Below are positions 8,032 to 16,783 of a DNA stretch of 64,000 nucleotides, in pieces. The position numbers and the translations under genes were made by a program. The stretch covers positions 1-64,000 of the forward strand of contig JBGUEQ010000003.1 in NCBI GenBank assembly GCA_041821265.1. The letters are read 5' to 3'. The notes beneath the pieces are model-generated. The model saw only the letters and a program-made list of their open reading frames with translations. It was not told the DNA's origin and did no database searches. This DNA comes from Lachnotalea sp041821265 (GTDB taxonomy: Bacteria > Bacillota > Clostridia > Lachnospirales > Lachnospiraceae). Every line of letters begins with the position of its first letter. The first letter of the stretch is position 1.

Positions 8032-8056
8032 TATAGTAATAATTACTATTACTATA
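8032..8056 (-). promoter_or_regulatory. Fur/PerR-like 7-1-7 inverted repeat in the grcA promoter region
   Basis: ATAGTAAT-A-ATTACTAT (8033-8049) is a perfect palindrome around one central A. A further ATTACTATA (8048-8056) adds a third half-site. The 7-1-7 geometry (TAGTAAT-A-ATTACTA) is that of Fur-family boxes and matches the PerR consensus TTATAAT-n-ATTATAA at most positions. It lies directly upstream of grcA. Confidence 0.5.
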
Positions 8057-8131
8057 ATAAATATATCATATTATTTGATTTATGTCCATGAAAATATAAT
8101 AAATTCTGCTCTTTTTTACATACAAAATAAT

Positions 8132-8158
8132 GTAACTATTCAGCACCTTCATAGTTAC
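8132..8158. repeat. 27-bp family B end fragment (hairpin)
   Basis: GTAACTATTCAG-CACCTTC-ATAGTTAC matches the terminal hairpin of family B elements (compare 18349-18375). It forms GTAACTAT/ATAGTTAC arms. It lies upstream of spoIIIAA. Confidence 0.65.
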
Positions 8159-8214
8159 AAAATAATTAACATAAATTATTAATAGCCTCATATACTATTT
8201 TAAGAGGTGAGTGA

Positions 8215-9183
8215 ATGATAAAAAAAGACGAGCTAATCAAAATATTTTCTAATAATATAAAAAAGATATTATTAAAAAGTAATTTAGATTTTCAACTGTT
8301 ACAGGAAGTAAGGTTAAGAGTCAATGGTCCTTTAATAGTGATATATAAAGGGACGGAATATTTTCTGAATGAAAATGGTGAACTTATCAGTGCGGCTTTA
8401 AAAGCTTATCATGTTGATAAAAGTGAAATCAAAGAAATGATGGATTATATTAGTAGTTACTCGCTTTATGCGTTTGAAGATGAAATAAAGCAAGGATTTA
8501 TTACGATTCAAGGTGGTCATAGAATTGGGTTAGCTGGTAAAGCAGTGCTTGAGGGAGAAAAAATTACAGGACTTAAATATATTTCATACATAAATGTTAG
8601 AATATCTCATGAAATTAAGGGATGTGCCAATCAGGTGATGCCATTTGTAGCAGATGACAAAGAGGTACATCATTGTTTAATTATATCACCGCCAAGATGT
8701 GGGAAAACAACTTTGCTGAGAGATATGATAAGACAAATTTCAAACGGAATAAATGGAAGTGTAGGTAAAACAGTTGGTGTTGTAGATGAAAGGAGTGAAA
8801 TTGGAGGCTGCTATATGGGGACAGCCGTAAATGATTTGGGAATAAGAACCGATATTTTGGATTGTTGTCCTAAGGCGAAGGGAATGCTTATGCTGATTCG
8901 ATCGATGTCACCAAGTGTAATAGCAGTGGACGAAATCGGTGATTATGAAGATGTAAAAGCGATAGAAGCAGTTATTAATTGTGGTTGCAAACTTCTAGCA
9001 ACAGTACACGGAAGTTCGATAGAAGATATTAGCAATAAACCACTGCTACAAAAAATGTTAAAAGAAAAGGTTTTTCAGAGATATATTATATTAGATAATA
9101 GCAAAAGAGTTGGAAATATTAAAGAAATATATGATGAACGTGGAACCGTAATATACAGAGAGGGAGGGATAAATCTTGCTTAA
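8215..9183 (+). CDS. spoIIIAA: Stage III sporulation protein AA (ATPase of the feeding-tube secretion complex)
   Basis: A 322-residue protein with Walker A SPPRCGKTTLLRD near residue 161 and the VVDERSEIGG and VIAVDEIGD blocks of the SpoIIIAA secretion-ATPase family, which is related to type II/IV secretion ATPases. In the mother cell it is thought to power the SpoIIIA-SpoIIQ channel joining mother cell and forespore. It is the first gene of an eight-gene spoIIIA operon running to 13572. AAGAGGTGA precedes the ATG. A sigma-E promoter is expected, but only a weak CATATACT-like -10 is visible near 8191, so I do not annotate one. Confidence 0.97.
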   Translation: MIKKDELIKIFSNNIKKILLKSNLDFQLLQEVRLRVNGPLIVIYKGTEYFLNENGELISAALKAYHVDKSEIKEMMDYISSYSLYAFEDEIKQGFITIQGGHRIGLAGKAVLEGEKITGLKYISYINVRISHEIKGCANQVMPFVADDKEVHHCLIISPPRCGKTTLLRDMIRQISNGINGSVGKTVGVVDERSEIGGCYMGTAVNDLGIRTDILDCCPKAKGMLMLIRSMSPSVIAVDEIGDYEDVKAIEAVINCGCKLLATVHGSSIEDISNKPLLQKMLKEKVFQRYIILDNSKRVGNIKEIYDERGTVIYREGGINLA

Positions 9184-9694
9184 AATTATCGGCTCTATCT
9201 TAATTGTAGTAGCAACTACGGGAATTGGTTTAACAGCAGGAAGAGATTTGAAAATACGATTGGATAACTTAAGATATATTAAAAAACTAATGCTTATGCT
9301 CAAAGGTGAAATTAAATATTTGAAAGCACCCTTAGGTGAAGCTTTTTTTAATGTAGGAAAGAGGGCAAAAGAACCATTCAACTCATTTTTTAATCAAATT
9401 GCAAGCGATATTGAAAGTTTAGAATGTGAAAGCTTTTATGAAATATGGAGCAAACACATTGATGAGGAACTGAGTAAAATCAAATTGAACAAAAGGGATT
9501 GCATTACGTTTAAAAGGGTAGGAGAGCATTTGGGGTATATGGACAAAGAAATGCAGTTGGGCATGATAGATTTATATGTCGAACAGTTAGAAGAAGAAAT
9601 TAAGATATCCAAAGAAAGTATTGATGAAAAAATCAGAGTGTACAATTGTCTTGGGGTAGCAGTAGGAATATTTGCGGTGCTAATTATGCTGTGA
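9176..9694 (+). CDS. spoIIIAB: Stage III sporulation protein AB
   Basis: A 172-residue protein with an N-terminal membrane segment (residues 1-20), a helical central region with conserved GEIKYLKAPLGEAF, and a second hydrophobic segment at the C-terminus (LGVAVGIFAVLIML). This is the SpoIIIAB arrangement, which resembles GspF-type secretion platform proteins. It overlaps spoIIIAA by 8 bp (9176-9183), indicating translational coupling. It is expected in the mother-cell membrane around the forespore. Confidence 0.95.
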   Translation: MLKIIGSILIVVATTGIGLTAGRDLKIRLDNLRYIKKLMLMLKGEIKYLKAPLGEAFFNVGKRAKEPFNSFFNQIASDIESLECESFYEIWSKHIDEELSKIKLNKRDCITFKRVGEHLGYMDKEMQLGMIDLYVEQLEEEIKISKESIDEKIRVYNCLGVAVGIFAVLIML

Positions 9695-9709
9695 ACCTGG
9701 AAATAAAGA

Positions 9710-9727
9710 GTGAAAGCAAGCTTTCAC
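9710..9727 (+). promoter_or_regulatory. Perfect hairpin between spoIIIAB and spoIIIAC
   Basis: GTGAAAGC-AA-GCTTTCAC has 8-bp perfect arms in the 79-bp gap. No T-run follows, so operon transcription should continue. It may mark an mRNA processing or stabilising site. Confidence 0.5.
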
Positions 9728-9773
9728 ATCTGCCAATTTGTACGTGCGAAAACCGTGCTAAATGGAGGAAAAC

Positions 9774-9968
9774 ATGAGCGTTAATATTATTTTTAAAATT
9801 GCAGCAGTAGGAATTCTGGTATCAGTTTTAAGTCAGGTACTCAAACATAGCGGACGCGAAGAACATGCTTTTTTAACAAGTCTTGCAGGTTTAATTGTCG
9901 TACTGTTTTGGATTATACCTTACATATATGATTTGTTTGAAACAATTAAGAAATTATTTGCATTGTAG
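9774..9968 (+). CDS. spoIIIAC: Stage III sporulation protein AC
   Basis: A 64-residue protein with two membrane segments separated by a short polar loop (KHSGREEH), the typical size and layout of SpoIIIAC. The ATG at 9762 overlaps the GGAGG at 9764-9768, whereas the ATG at 9774 lies 5 nt after it, so 9774 is used. It is a membrane component of the SpoIIIA channel and is followed immediately by spoIIIAD. Confidence 0.95.
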   Translation: MSVNIIFKIAAVGILVSVLSQVLKHSGREEHAFLTSLAGLIVVLFWIIPYIYDLFETIKKLFAL

Positions 9969-9977
9969 GTGATTAGA

Positions 9978-10364
9978 GTGGACATGTTAAAAATTGCGTT
10001 TATTGGATTGATAGGCGTCATACTGGCCATTCAGTTCAAGGGGAACAAATCGGAATATGGAATATACATAAGTTTGGCGACTAGCATAATTATTTTATAT
10101 TGTGTGGCGGATAAATTATCCGTAGTAATTGATGCGATTAATAAAATTCAAAGCTATATTAATTTAAATACAATATATTTAACCACATTGGTTAAAATTA
10201 TTGGTATCACCTATATTGCGGAGTTTGCAGCAGGAATATGTAAAGATGCCGGGTACAGTGCAATTGCAGGTCAAATTGAAGTGTTTGCTAAAATTGCGGT
10301 AATGGCACTTAGTATGCCAGTATTAATTGCGCTACTAGAAACAATAAACAGTTTCTTAAACTAA
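9978..10364 (+). CDS. spoIIIAD: Stage III sporulation protein AD
   Basis: A protein of about 128 residues with four hydrophobic segments, matching SpoIIIAD in size and position. The start is ambiguous among GTG 9969, GTG 9978 and ATG 9984. AGGTGA at 9967-9972 overlaps 9969 and gives 5-nt spacing to 9978 and 11 nt to 9984, so 9978 is preferred. It forms part of the membrane-embedded SpoIIIA complex. Confidence 0.93.
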   Translation: MDMLKIAFIGLIGVILAIQFKGNKSEYGIYISLATSIIILYCVADKLSVVIDAINKIQSYINLNTIYLTTLVKIIGITYIAEFAAGICKDAGYSAIAGQIEVFAKIAVMALSMPVLIALLETINSFLN

Positions 10365-10394
10365 TTGTTGGAAAATCACAAGGTAGGAGTGAGT

Positions 10395-11522
10395 ATGAAG
10401 AAGAAATTACTTATTTTGTTTATTTCTACTCTAATGTTAATGGGGGGGAAAGTATATGCGGCGGATACAGATTTATCAATTACGGATAGCAGTGAGTTTA
10501 GTGATGTCAACGCGAGTATTGATAAATTACTTGAGGTAGACGATGTAGATTTTAAAGATATGATCATTAATATCATGAAAGGCAAAGAACCTCTTGATGT
10601 TGGTAAATTACTTCAAACTATAGTTGACCAAGCGTTCAGCCAAATAACTTATGTAAAAAAAACAATTATACATATAATGATTATCACAATTGCGGCAGCA
10701 ATACTTAGTAATTTTAGCAATGTATTTAATAATAGTCAGATTTCAGATATAAGCTTTTATGTTGTCTATATGCTTATGCTTACGGTATTAATGAAGTCAT
10801 TTGTTGCAGTGACAGCAATCGCACAAAATGCAATTAATGCATTAATTGAATTTATGCAGTCCTTAGTGCCGGCATATTACTTAGCATTAAATATTGCTGG
10901 AAAGACAACAACAGCAACCATATTTTATCAAGTTATATTAATGATAATTACAGGTGTTAATTTGTTATTTTCAAATTTAGTCCTGCCTTTAATAAATATT
11001 TATGTAGTTTTAATGTTAGTAAATAATTTATCAAAAGAAGATTTTTTATCAAGACTGGCGCAACTTCTAAAAAATGTAATAGAGTGGCTTTTAAAAGCTA
11101 TGCTTACTGTAGTAATTGGATTTAATGTAATTCAAAGTCTGATGGCACCAGCAATTGATTCTTTTCGAACTACCATGTTAAATAAAACAGTAAGTGCAAT
11201 ACCAGGAGTTGGAAATGCCATAAATGCTGTAACGGATATGGTAATCGGTTCAGCTGTTATTATTAAAAATGGAGTTGGTGTAGCCTCTTTAGTAATTCTT
11301 ATTATATTAAGTTTGACACCATTGATACAATTATGGACTTTTTCAATTATGTACAAAGTATCAGCAGCAATTATACAGCCTGTGTCAGATGCCAGAATGA
11401 TTGGATGCATAGGAAGTGTGGGAGATGGTGTGAGGCTTTTAATTAAAGTGGTAACAACTTCATTAATCTTATTTATCATTACAATCGCAATCGTTACGGC
11501 TACAACAACAACTACAGTTTAA
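10395..11522 (+). CDS. spoIIIAE: Stage III sporulation protein AE
   Basis: A 375-residue protein with a cleavable-looking N-terminal signal (MKKKLLILFISTLMLMGGKVYA), a short extracytoplasmic part and about seven to eight membrane segments, as in SpoIIIAE. The reading frame opens upstream at TTG 10365, but TAGGAGTGA just before ATG 10395 fixes the start. It is a polytopic membrane protein of the mother cell-forespore channel. Between its stop and spoIIIAF lies a 53-bp mobile element with an 8-bp target duplication. Confidence 0.95.
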   Translation: MKKKLLILFISTLMLMGGKVYAADTDLSITDSSEFSDVNASIDKLLEVDDVDFKDMIINIMKGKEPLDVGKLLQTIVDQAFSQITYVKKTIIHIMIITIAAAILSNFSNVFNNSQISDISFYVVYMLMLTVLMKSFVAVTAIAQNAINALIEFMQSLVPAYYLALNIAGKTTTATIFYQVILMIITGVNLLFSNLVLPLINIYVVLMLVNNLSKEDFLSRLAQLLKNVIEWLLKAMLTVVIGFNVIQSLMAPAIDSFRTTMLNKTVSAIPGVGNAINAVTDMVIGSAVIIKNGVGVASLVILIILSLTPLIQLWTFSIMYKVSAAIIQPVSDARMIGCIGSVGDGVRLLIKVVTTSLILFIITIAIVTATTTTTV

Positions 11523-11548
11523 GAAAAATCTATTACTATAGATACAAA

Positions 11549-11601
11549 GTAACAGTTTAGCCATACCATTCATAATTATTTCTGCATGGCTGAACTGTTA
11601 C
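11549..11601 (+). mobile_element. Family C mini-element (53 bp) with 8-bp target duplication inside the spoIIIA operon
   Basis: Terminal inverted repeats GTAACAGTTTAGCCAT and ATGGCTGAACTGTTAC bound this element. It is flanked by a perfect direct repeat GATACAAA at 11541-11548 and 11602-11609. It is an internal-deletion version of the 186-bp copy at 39434-39619. It has no coding capacity, and the folded RNA would be one long hairpin without a T-run. Confidence 0.85.
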
Positions 11602-11644
11602 GATACAAATTAGTGTGGTTTTCATTGTACCAATGGAGGAAGCT

Positions 11645-12223
11645 ATGATTACAGGAATTTATGAATGGATTAAAAATATTGCATTTTATATGATTCTAAT
11701 CACTGCAGTTATGAATGTAATACCAAATAATAACTATAAAAAATACATTAATTTATTTACAGGTATGGTAATGATTATCTTAGTGCTAGCACCAATAAGT
11801 AGCTGGCTTGGTGTGAATACAAGATTTGATACAAATTTTATTAAAAATATGTACAGTGAAGAGTTAAGTAGTATGAAATTGGATACTTATGATATTACAG
11901 AAGACAGTACTTCAAAAATATTTGAAGAGTATGAAAACAATATTGGACTTCAAATTGAGAAAATAATAAATGAGGAGGGTTATTACATGGTAAAAGTAGA
12001 GGTTGAAATGAATGACGATAGAGAAAGCGAACAATATGGTAGTTTAGAGAGTATTGATGTAGTGATTTCAAATGAAGAAAAAGATGATCAAGAAATTATA
12101 ATTGATAAAATTGAAGTTGGTAAAAATAAAATTGAAAATCCAGAAGAAATTAGTGTAAAAAATGCAATAGAAGACTTCTATAATATAGGATTAGATAATA
12201 TAAATGTTAGTATACAGAGGTAG
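11645..12223 (+). CDS. spoIIIAF: Stage III sporulation protein AF
   Basis: A 192-residue protein with two N-terminal membrane segments (about residues 8-25 and 33-52) and a soluble C-terminal ring-building-motif-like domain (EKIINEEGYYMVKVEVEM and following). GGAGG at 11635-11639 lies 5 nt before the ATG at 11645, so the longer in-frame GTG start at 11615 is rejected. It is part of the operon despite the mobile element upstream. Confidence 0.93.
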   Translation: MITGIYEWIKNIAFYMILITAVMNVIPNNNYKKYINLFTGMVMIILVLAPISSWLGVNTRFDTNFIKNMYSEELSSMKLDTYDITEDSTSKIFEEYENNIGLQIEKIINEEGYYMVKVEVEMNDDRESEQYGSLESIDVVISNEEKDDQEIIIDKIEVGKNKIENPEEISVKNAIEDFYNIGLDNINVSIQR

Positions 12224-12226
12224 CGT

Positions 12227-12811
12227 ATGGAGTGGAAAAATAAGTTACGTAAATTTGATTTTAAAAATATAAAAAAGGATAATCTTCTTATTGTACTGTT
12301 AGCAGGAATATTGCTAATTGTAGTTGCATTCCCAACAACAAATAACAAAAGTGGTAAAAAAGTACCAGATACTTCCGATGATTCAACAACAGTTCAAGAA
12401 AAAACAGAAACGCTAAGCTATATTGAGGAACAGGAAAAACGGTTAGAGGAAGTATTAAGTAAGGTTCAAGGGGTGGGAGAAGTAAAAGTAATGATTACAC
12501 TTAAATCATCAAAAGAACTTATTGTAGAAAAAGATACACCAACCACATCATCAACAGCACTAGAAGAAGATGCAGAAGGCGGAAAAAGAAATACGGCGGA
12601 TAAGACAGCTAGCGAAGTAACTGTTTATGATCAAGATAATGATGGTGGCAGTACACCGTATGTAGTGAAGGAATTAGAACCTGAAATTGAAGGAATCATT
12701 GTTATTGCAAAGGGAGGAGATGACCCTGTAATTATTAAAAATATATCAGATGCAATTTTAGCATTATTTCAAGTGGAAGCGCATAAAATTAAGGTAATGA
12801 AAATGAATTAG
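12227..12811 (+). CDS. spoIIIAG: Stage III sporulation protein AG
   Basis: A 194-residue protein with one N-terminal membrane segment (about residues 18-36), a disordered threonine- and serine-rich linker, and a ring-building-motif domain split by an insertion, as in B. subtilis SpoIIIAG, which forms a large ring in the intermembrane space. The YIEEQEKRLEEVLSKVQGVG segment and the closing ALFQVEAHKIKVMKM are typical. The gene starts 3 bp after spoIIIAF. Confidence 0.95.
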   Translation: MEWKNKLRKFDFKNIKKDNLLIVLLAGILLIVVAFPTTNNKSGKKVPDTSDDSTTVQEKTETLSYIEEQEKRLEEVLSKVQGVGEVKVMITLKSSKELIVEKDTPTTSSTALEEDAEGGKRNTADKTASEVTVYDQDNDGGSTPYVVKELEPEIEGIIVIAKGGDDPVIIKNISDAILALFQVEAHKIKVMKMN

Positions 12812-12828
12812 TAGGGAGGACCAATTAA

Positions 12829-13572
12829 TTGAAAAATGTATTTAAAAGAAATCAAATAGTTATAACAGCGTTAGCAATCATGATTGTAGCGGCATTTTAT
12901 TTAAACTATGCAGATAAAATAGATACAACTGAGCCGGCAACCGAAACAAGTGCACAAGTAGATAATGGGGAAGTTGATGTAAGTGACATTTCAGATGAAG
13001 ATGTTTATTCCGCAGCCAATGTTGAAGCTAATTCCGAAGAGGTATTAGATGCGTTATCTTCAAATAGTGAAGAAGATATTGAGAGCAATGATTTAGATCT
13101 TACAGCCGATGCAACAACAAGTGATAGTACAACTGCAGCAGTGACAGAAACGACAGCACCCGTAACAGATGAAGAGACGCCGGGTGAAGCTGTACTTACA
13201 AGTGCTACAACAAATGTTGGATTTATTGCAGAAGCAAAGCTATCAAGAGAACAAGTAAGAGCAAAGAACAAAGAAGCATTATATGAAATTATTAATAATA
13301 CTGAAATCGCAGATGAACAAAAACAATCTTCAATTGATGCATTAATTGCAATGACTGATATAGCAGAAAGAGAAGCGGCAGCAGAAACATTATTAGAATC
13401 AAAAGGTTTTGAAGACGTAGTAGTAAGTATCACGGATGATACCGCCGATGTTGTAGTAAATATGTCGGAAGTAACAGATGCTAAAAGAGCACAAATAGAA
13501 GACATTATGAAAAGAAAAACGGGCGTATCAGCAGAAAATATTGTAATAACACCTATTAGTATGGAACAATAA
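12829..13572 (+). CDS. spoIIIAH: Stage III sporulation protein AH
   Basis: A 247-residue protein with an N-terminal membrane anchor (residues 10-26), an acidic Thr/Ser/Ala-rich linker (about residues 30-125) and a C-terminal YscJ/FliF-like ring domain. In Bacillus that domain binds SpoIIQ across the intermembrane space. The start is TTG, with GGAGG (12815-12819) 9 nt upstream and no nearer ATG. The linker is longer than in B. subtilis. It is the last gene of the operon, followed by a strong bidirectional terminator. Confidence 0.93.
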   Translation: MKNVFKRNQIVITALAIMIVAAFYLNYADKIDTTEPATETSAQVDNGEVDVSDISDEDVYSAANVEANSEEVLDALSSNSEEDIESNDLDLTADATTSDSTTAAVTETTAPVTDEETPGEAVLTSATTNVGFIAEAKLSREQVRAKNKEALYEIINNTEIADEQKQSSIDALIAMTDIAEREAAAETLLESKGFEDVVVSITDDTADVVVNMSEVTDAKRAQIEDIMKRKTGVSAENIVITPISMEQ

Positions 13573-13643
13573 TACATAGGAAAGTATCGGGAATATTAAA
13601 GTGCAGTAAGAAAGTAGTAGTCATATTTATATTTAATATAGCA

Positions 13644-13695
13644 GAAAAGTAACTGGAGTTAGAAAACATATTGTTTTCTAACTCCAGTTACTTTT
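13644..13695. terminator. Bidirectional terminator between spoIIIAH and the PBP gene
   Basis: A near-perfect stem of over 20 bp (AAAAGTAACTGGAGTTAGAA with its complement) and a short loop, flanked by A and T runs on both sides, separates two convergent genes. Confidence 0.9.
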
Positions 13696-13712
13696 CTCTA
13701 TTTATTGTGACA

Positions 13713-16535
13713 CTATGGTATAACAGGATCTGTGTTTGTTGAATTCTCAGATGGGGTGTTGGAATCTATAATGGAATTCACTCCAGCTTCTGGAGAAGGA
13801 GTACCTATGTCAGAAGTAGTAGATTCGCTATCCGTGGTGCCGGTGGTATCGGTAGTTTCTTTCTTTCCTTTATCTGCGTTCTTTCCTTTATTTTCTTTAG
13901 TTTCTTTATTTTCATTAGAATCCGTTGTAGTGCTTGTGCTTGGCGTATATTCAGGAAGGCTGTTGTAGTAATAGTTTTCATCCGCTTCTACCGCGGGTGA
14001 AGTATGAACTGGACACATATTTAAGGTATAGTCAGCAGGCAATTCATAAGCAGTATCATCTGTTACACCTTCGGCTCCAGTTGGCCTTAAAATATATACT
14101 TGATCAGAATTATAATTTACTTCTGGACAGTATGGAGTTGCTGGTAAATTAGTTAATGCACAGGTAGCAAGTCTAATATGTGTATCACATACTTCCGTTG
14201 GGGCGGTACCTTTAGCAAAATATTCAGTAATTACCATACTTCCACGTGGGTCATTGTCACACAATCCAGAAACCGCTAATTTGCCTGATTTTTTACATAT
14301 AACAGCAGTTTCAATATTATCTGGAATAGTAAATTCTTTTCGCTCTAAGCCTTCATGAACACGAGACATAATCTTTTTCCACAATATTTTTTGGTAGGAA
14401 GTACTACTGCTCATCTTATCATTTGTATCATATCCACCCCATACAGTACAAGTATAATATGGTGTGTATCCAGAAAACCAAACATCACGATAATCTGATG
14501 TAGTACCAGTTTTACCCGCGATAGGCATAGTGCCAAAGTTTACAGCCTTACCGGTACCAACCGTTACAACATCTTCCATAGCACTAGTTAATAAAAATGC
14601 AGTTGATACTTTAAGAACCGTTGATGTTCTTGGTGTATTATCAATTAACACATTTCCGTCATGATCTAGAATTTTAGTGTAAAATATTGGTTTGGTATAG
14701 GTGCCACCATTCGCAATCGTTGCATAGGCGGCGGTTAGTTCTAAATTAGTAACACCATCGGTAATTCCCCCTAAGGCAAGAGACTGTGTAATATCCGTAA
14801 GAACCGTACCATTCGATTCTTTACGTGAACTAACCAAGGTAGTAAATCCAAAGTTTAACAAATAGTCATAACCTAGCTGCGGTGTGATAGCAGTCAAAGT
14901 TTTAACCGTTACTATATTCATCGAATTAGTAATTGCATCTCTGATTGTCGATAAACCTCGATATCCTGTTGAATACCAATTACTAACAGGTCGTCCACTT
15001 GCGTAATTGAATGGTGCATCATCTTGAACCGTGGCTAAAGTCATCCCAGCGGTATCAAGTGCAGGTGCATAGGTGGAAAGAACCTTAAAGGTTGAACCTG
15101 GCTGACGTTTGGTGTTTGTAGCACGGTTCAATGTTAGGCTCGCTTCCTTGGGACCACGTCCGCCTATGATTGCTTTGACGTAACCAGTTGCTTGATCCAT
15201 AATGACACAAGAGGCTTGCGGCTGAGGCGTAAGTGTAATCGACTCAACGATTTCATCGCCTTCTTTTAAAATAGCCTCTTTATAGCGTTCAACCTGTGCA
15301 TTAGCGTCGTCTTCACTATCAAAGATAAGATTATAACTTATGCCATCTATTTCTTGAAAATAACTTTCAAGGGATTCTTCGTTATAATTGGTAATTGTTC
15401 CATCCGAAGAAGTAACAGTTAACCGATAGGTCAAAGCCACTTCAGTTCCATCAGGATAATTACTTGAATCAGAAAACTCTTCATCGCAAATATCTTGAAT
15501 AGATTGGTCTTGTGTTGTATAAATACTTAATCCACCACTATAAAGTGCATTATATGCTTGTGTTTGTGTATATCCCTTCTGTTCCTGTAAATCTTGCATA
15601 ACTTGTTCTGTAAGTTCATCAACAAAGTATGTATAAACAGAGGAAGAAGCAATTTCAGCATTTACAGTCTGAATTCTTGAATAAACATCATCAGCAATAG
15701 CTTCGTCATATTCATCTTGTGTAATATATCCTTGATCTAGCATATTATCAAGTACTTTTTTTCTACGTTCTGCATTATTATCTGGATAACTAATAGGATT
15801 ATAGCGATATGGATTCTGTGTTATTCCAGCAATAACAGCGCATTCGGATAGTGTTAGATCTGAAACATCTTTATTAAAATATCGAAGTGAAGCTGACTGT
15901 ACTCCAAGCGTATTTTGTCCAAGATTAATTGCATTTAAATAATTTTCCAAAATTGCTTCTTTGGACATTGTTTTCTCAAGCTTAACAGCGAGGTACTGTT
16001 CCTGAATTTTTCGTTTTAACTTATCAGGAAATGATTTTTCGTCAGTCCAACCATCAAAAACATTATTCTTAAGTAATTGTTGCGTTATTGTACTGGCACC
16101 TTCTGAAAAAGTTCCACTTGTAATACCCTTAACACCAGCTCTTATAATTCCTTTTATATCGATGCCATTATGTTCCCAAAAACGTTCATCTTCAATTGCG
16201 ACAAATGCGTTTTGCATATTCTTGGGAATTTCATCAATTGTTTTGGAAACTCTATTAGAACCAGTAGCAACTAGTTTAGTAATCTCATTACCCTCTTGAT
16301 CATAAACAGAAGTTGAATATTTTTTAGGAGTTACATCGTAAGTAGATATTTCAGGGGCACTTTCAATAACACCTTTAATTACTCCGATTCCTGCACAGGT
16401 GCCAATAACAGCTACTGCTAAAAAGAAAACAACAAAAGCCTTAAAAATTGTAACAGATATCTTCTTACCAACTCTACTAGTCTTAGAAGTTAAGGCTTTT
16501 TGTTTATCAGAAGCTCCTTTTTTTCCGTAATTCAT
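13713..16535 (-). CDS. Class A penicillin-binding protein (PBP1A-like)
   Basis: A 940-residue bifunctional cell wall polymerase. It has a short cytoplasmic tail, one membrane segment (about residues 28-52), a GT51 transglycosylase domain (EDERFWEHNGIDIKG near 115; QQLLKN; EAILENYLNAINLGQ) and a transpeptidase domain with the three active motifs S-T-F-K (about 478), S-M-N (about 540) and K-T-G-T (about 675). The C-terminal about 90 residues are Thr/Ser/Glu/Lys-rich and probably disordered. AAGGAGG precedes the start. It polymerises and crosslinks peptidoglycan at the outer face of the membrane. Low-complexity tails are common in clostridial homologues. Confidence 0.95.
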   Translation of the reverse strand: MNYGKKGASDKQKALTSKTSRVGKKISVTIFKAFVVFFLAVAVIGTCAGIGVIKGVIESAPEISTYDVTPKKYSTSVYDQEGNEITKLVATGSNRVSKTIDEIPKNMQNAFVAIEDERFWEHNGIDIKGIIRAGVKGITSGTFSEGASTITQQLLKNNVFDGWTDEKSFPDKLKRKIQEQYLAVKLEKTMSKEAILENYLNAINLGQNTLGVQSASLRYFNKDVSDLTLSECAVIAGITQNPYRYNPISYPDNNAERRKKVLDNMLDQGYITQDEYDEAIADDVYSRIQTVNAEIASSSVYTYFVDELTEQVMQDLQEQKGYTQTQAYNALYSGGLSIYTTQDQSIQDICDEEFSDSSNYPDGTEVALTYRLTVTSSDGTITNYNEESLESYFQEIDGISYNLIFDSEDDANAQVERYKEAILKEGDEIVESITLTPQPQASCVIMDQATGYVKAIIGGRGPKEASLTLNRATNTKRQPGSTFKVLSTYAPALDTAGMTLATVQDDAPFNYASGRPVSNWYSTGYRGLSTIRDAITNSMNIVTVKTLTAITPQLGYDYLLNFGFTTLVSSRKESNGTVLTDITQSLALGGITDGVTNLELTAAYATIANGGTYTKPIFYTKILDHDGNVLIDNTPRTSTVLKVSTAFLLTSAMEDVVTVGTGKAVNFGTMPIAGKTGTTSDYRDVWFSGYTPYYTCTVWGGYDTNDKMSSSTSYQKILWKKIMSRVHEGLERKEFTIPDNIETAVICKKSGKLAVSGLCDNDPRGSMVITEYFAKGTAPTEVCDTHIRLATCALTNLPATPYCPEVNYNSDQVYILRPTGAEGVTDDTAYELPADYTLNMCPVHTSPAVEADENYYYNSLPEYTPSTSTTTDSNENKETKENKGKNADKGKKETTDTTGTTDSESTTSDIGTPSPEAGVNSIIDSNTPSENSTNTDPVIP

Positions 16536-16715
16536 TCATATGCCTCCTTTATCCTTCCTATTATAACAAATAACCCATGCTAAATAAAGGAAAATTTGTA
16601 TTCCGATAATTGTTAAAAACTATGTAAATTTATTAGACTCATTTAAGAGAGAAACAAAATATTTATCGTATTTATAGGATTGTCATATTTAAAAAATTTA
16701 TACAATAGGTTGAAT

Positions 16716-16744
16716 TTGATTTATACATAAATTTAAGATAAAAT
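16716..16744 (+). promoter_or_regulatory. Candidate promoter for yigZ
   Basis: TTGATT and TAAAAT are separated by 17 bp, about 40 bp before the start codon. The match is moderate in an AT-rich region. Confidence 0.35.
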
Positions 16745-16783
16745 GAAATAGAAATATAATGTGAATAAACATGGAGGTATTAA

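Noticed and set aside
8170..8200. Sigma-E promoter for spoIIIAA (CATATACT)
   Set aside because: The -10 match is partial and no -35 element at the right distance is clear, so it is mentioned only in the gene entry.
13005..13577. Long antisense open frame opposite spoIIIAH
   Set aside because: It is opposite a low-complexity coding region, has a serine/alanine-biased product and lacks a ribosome binding site.
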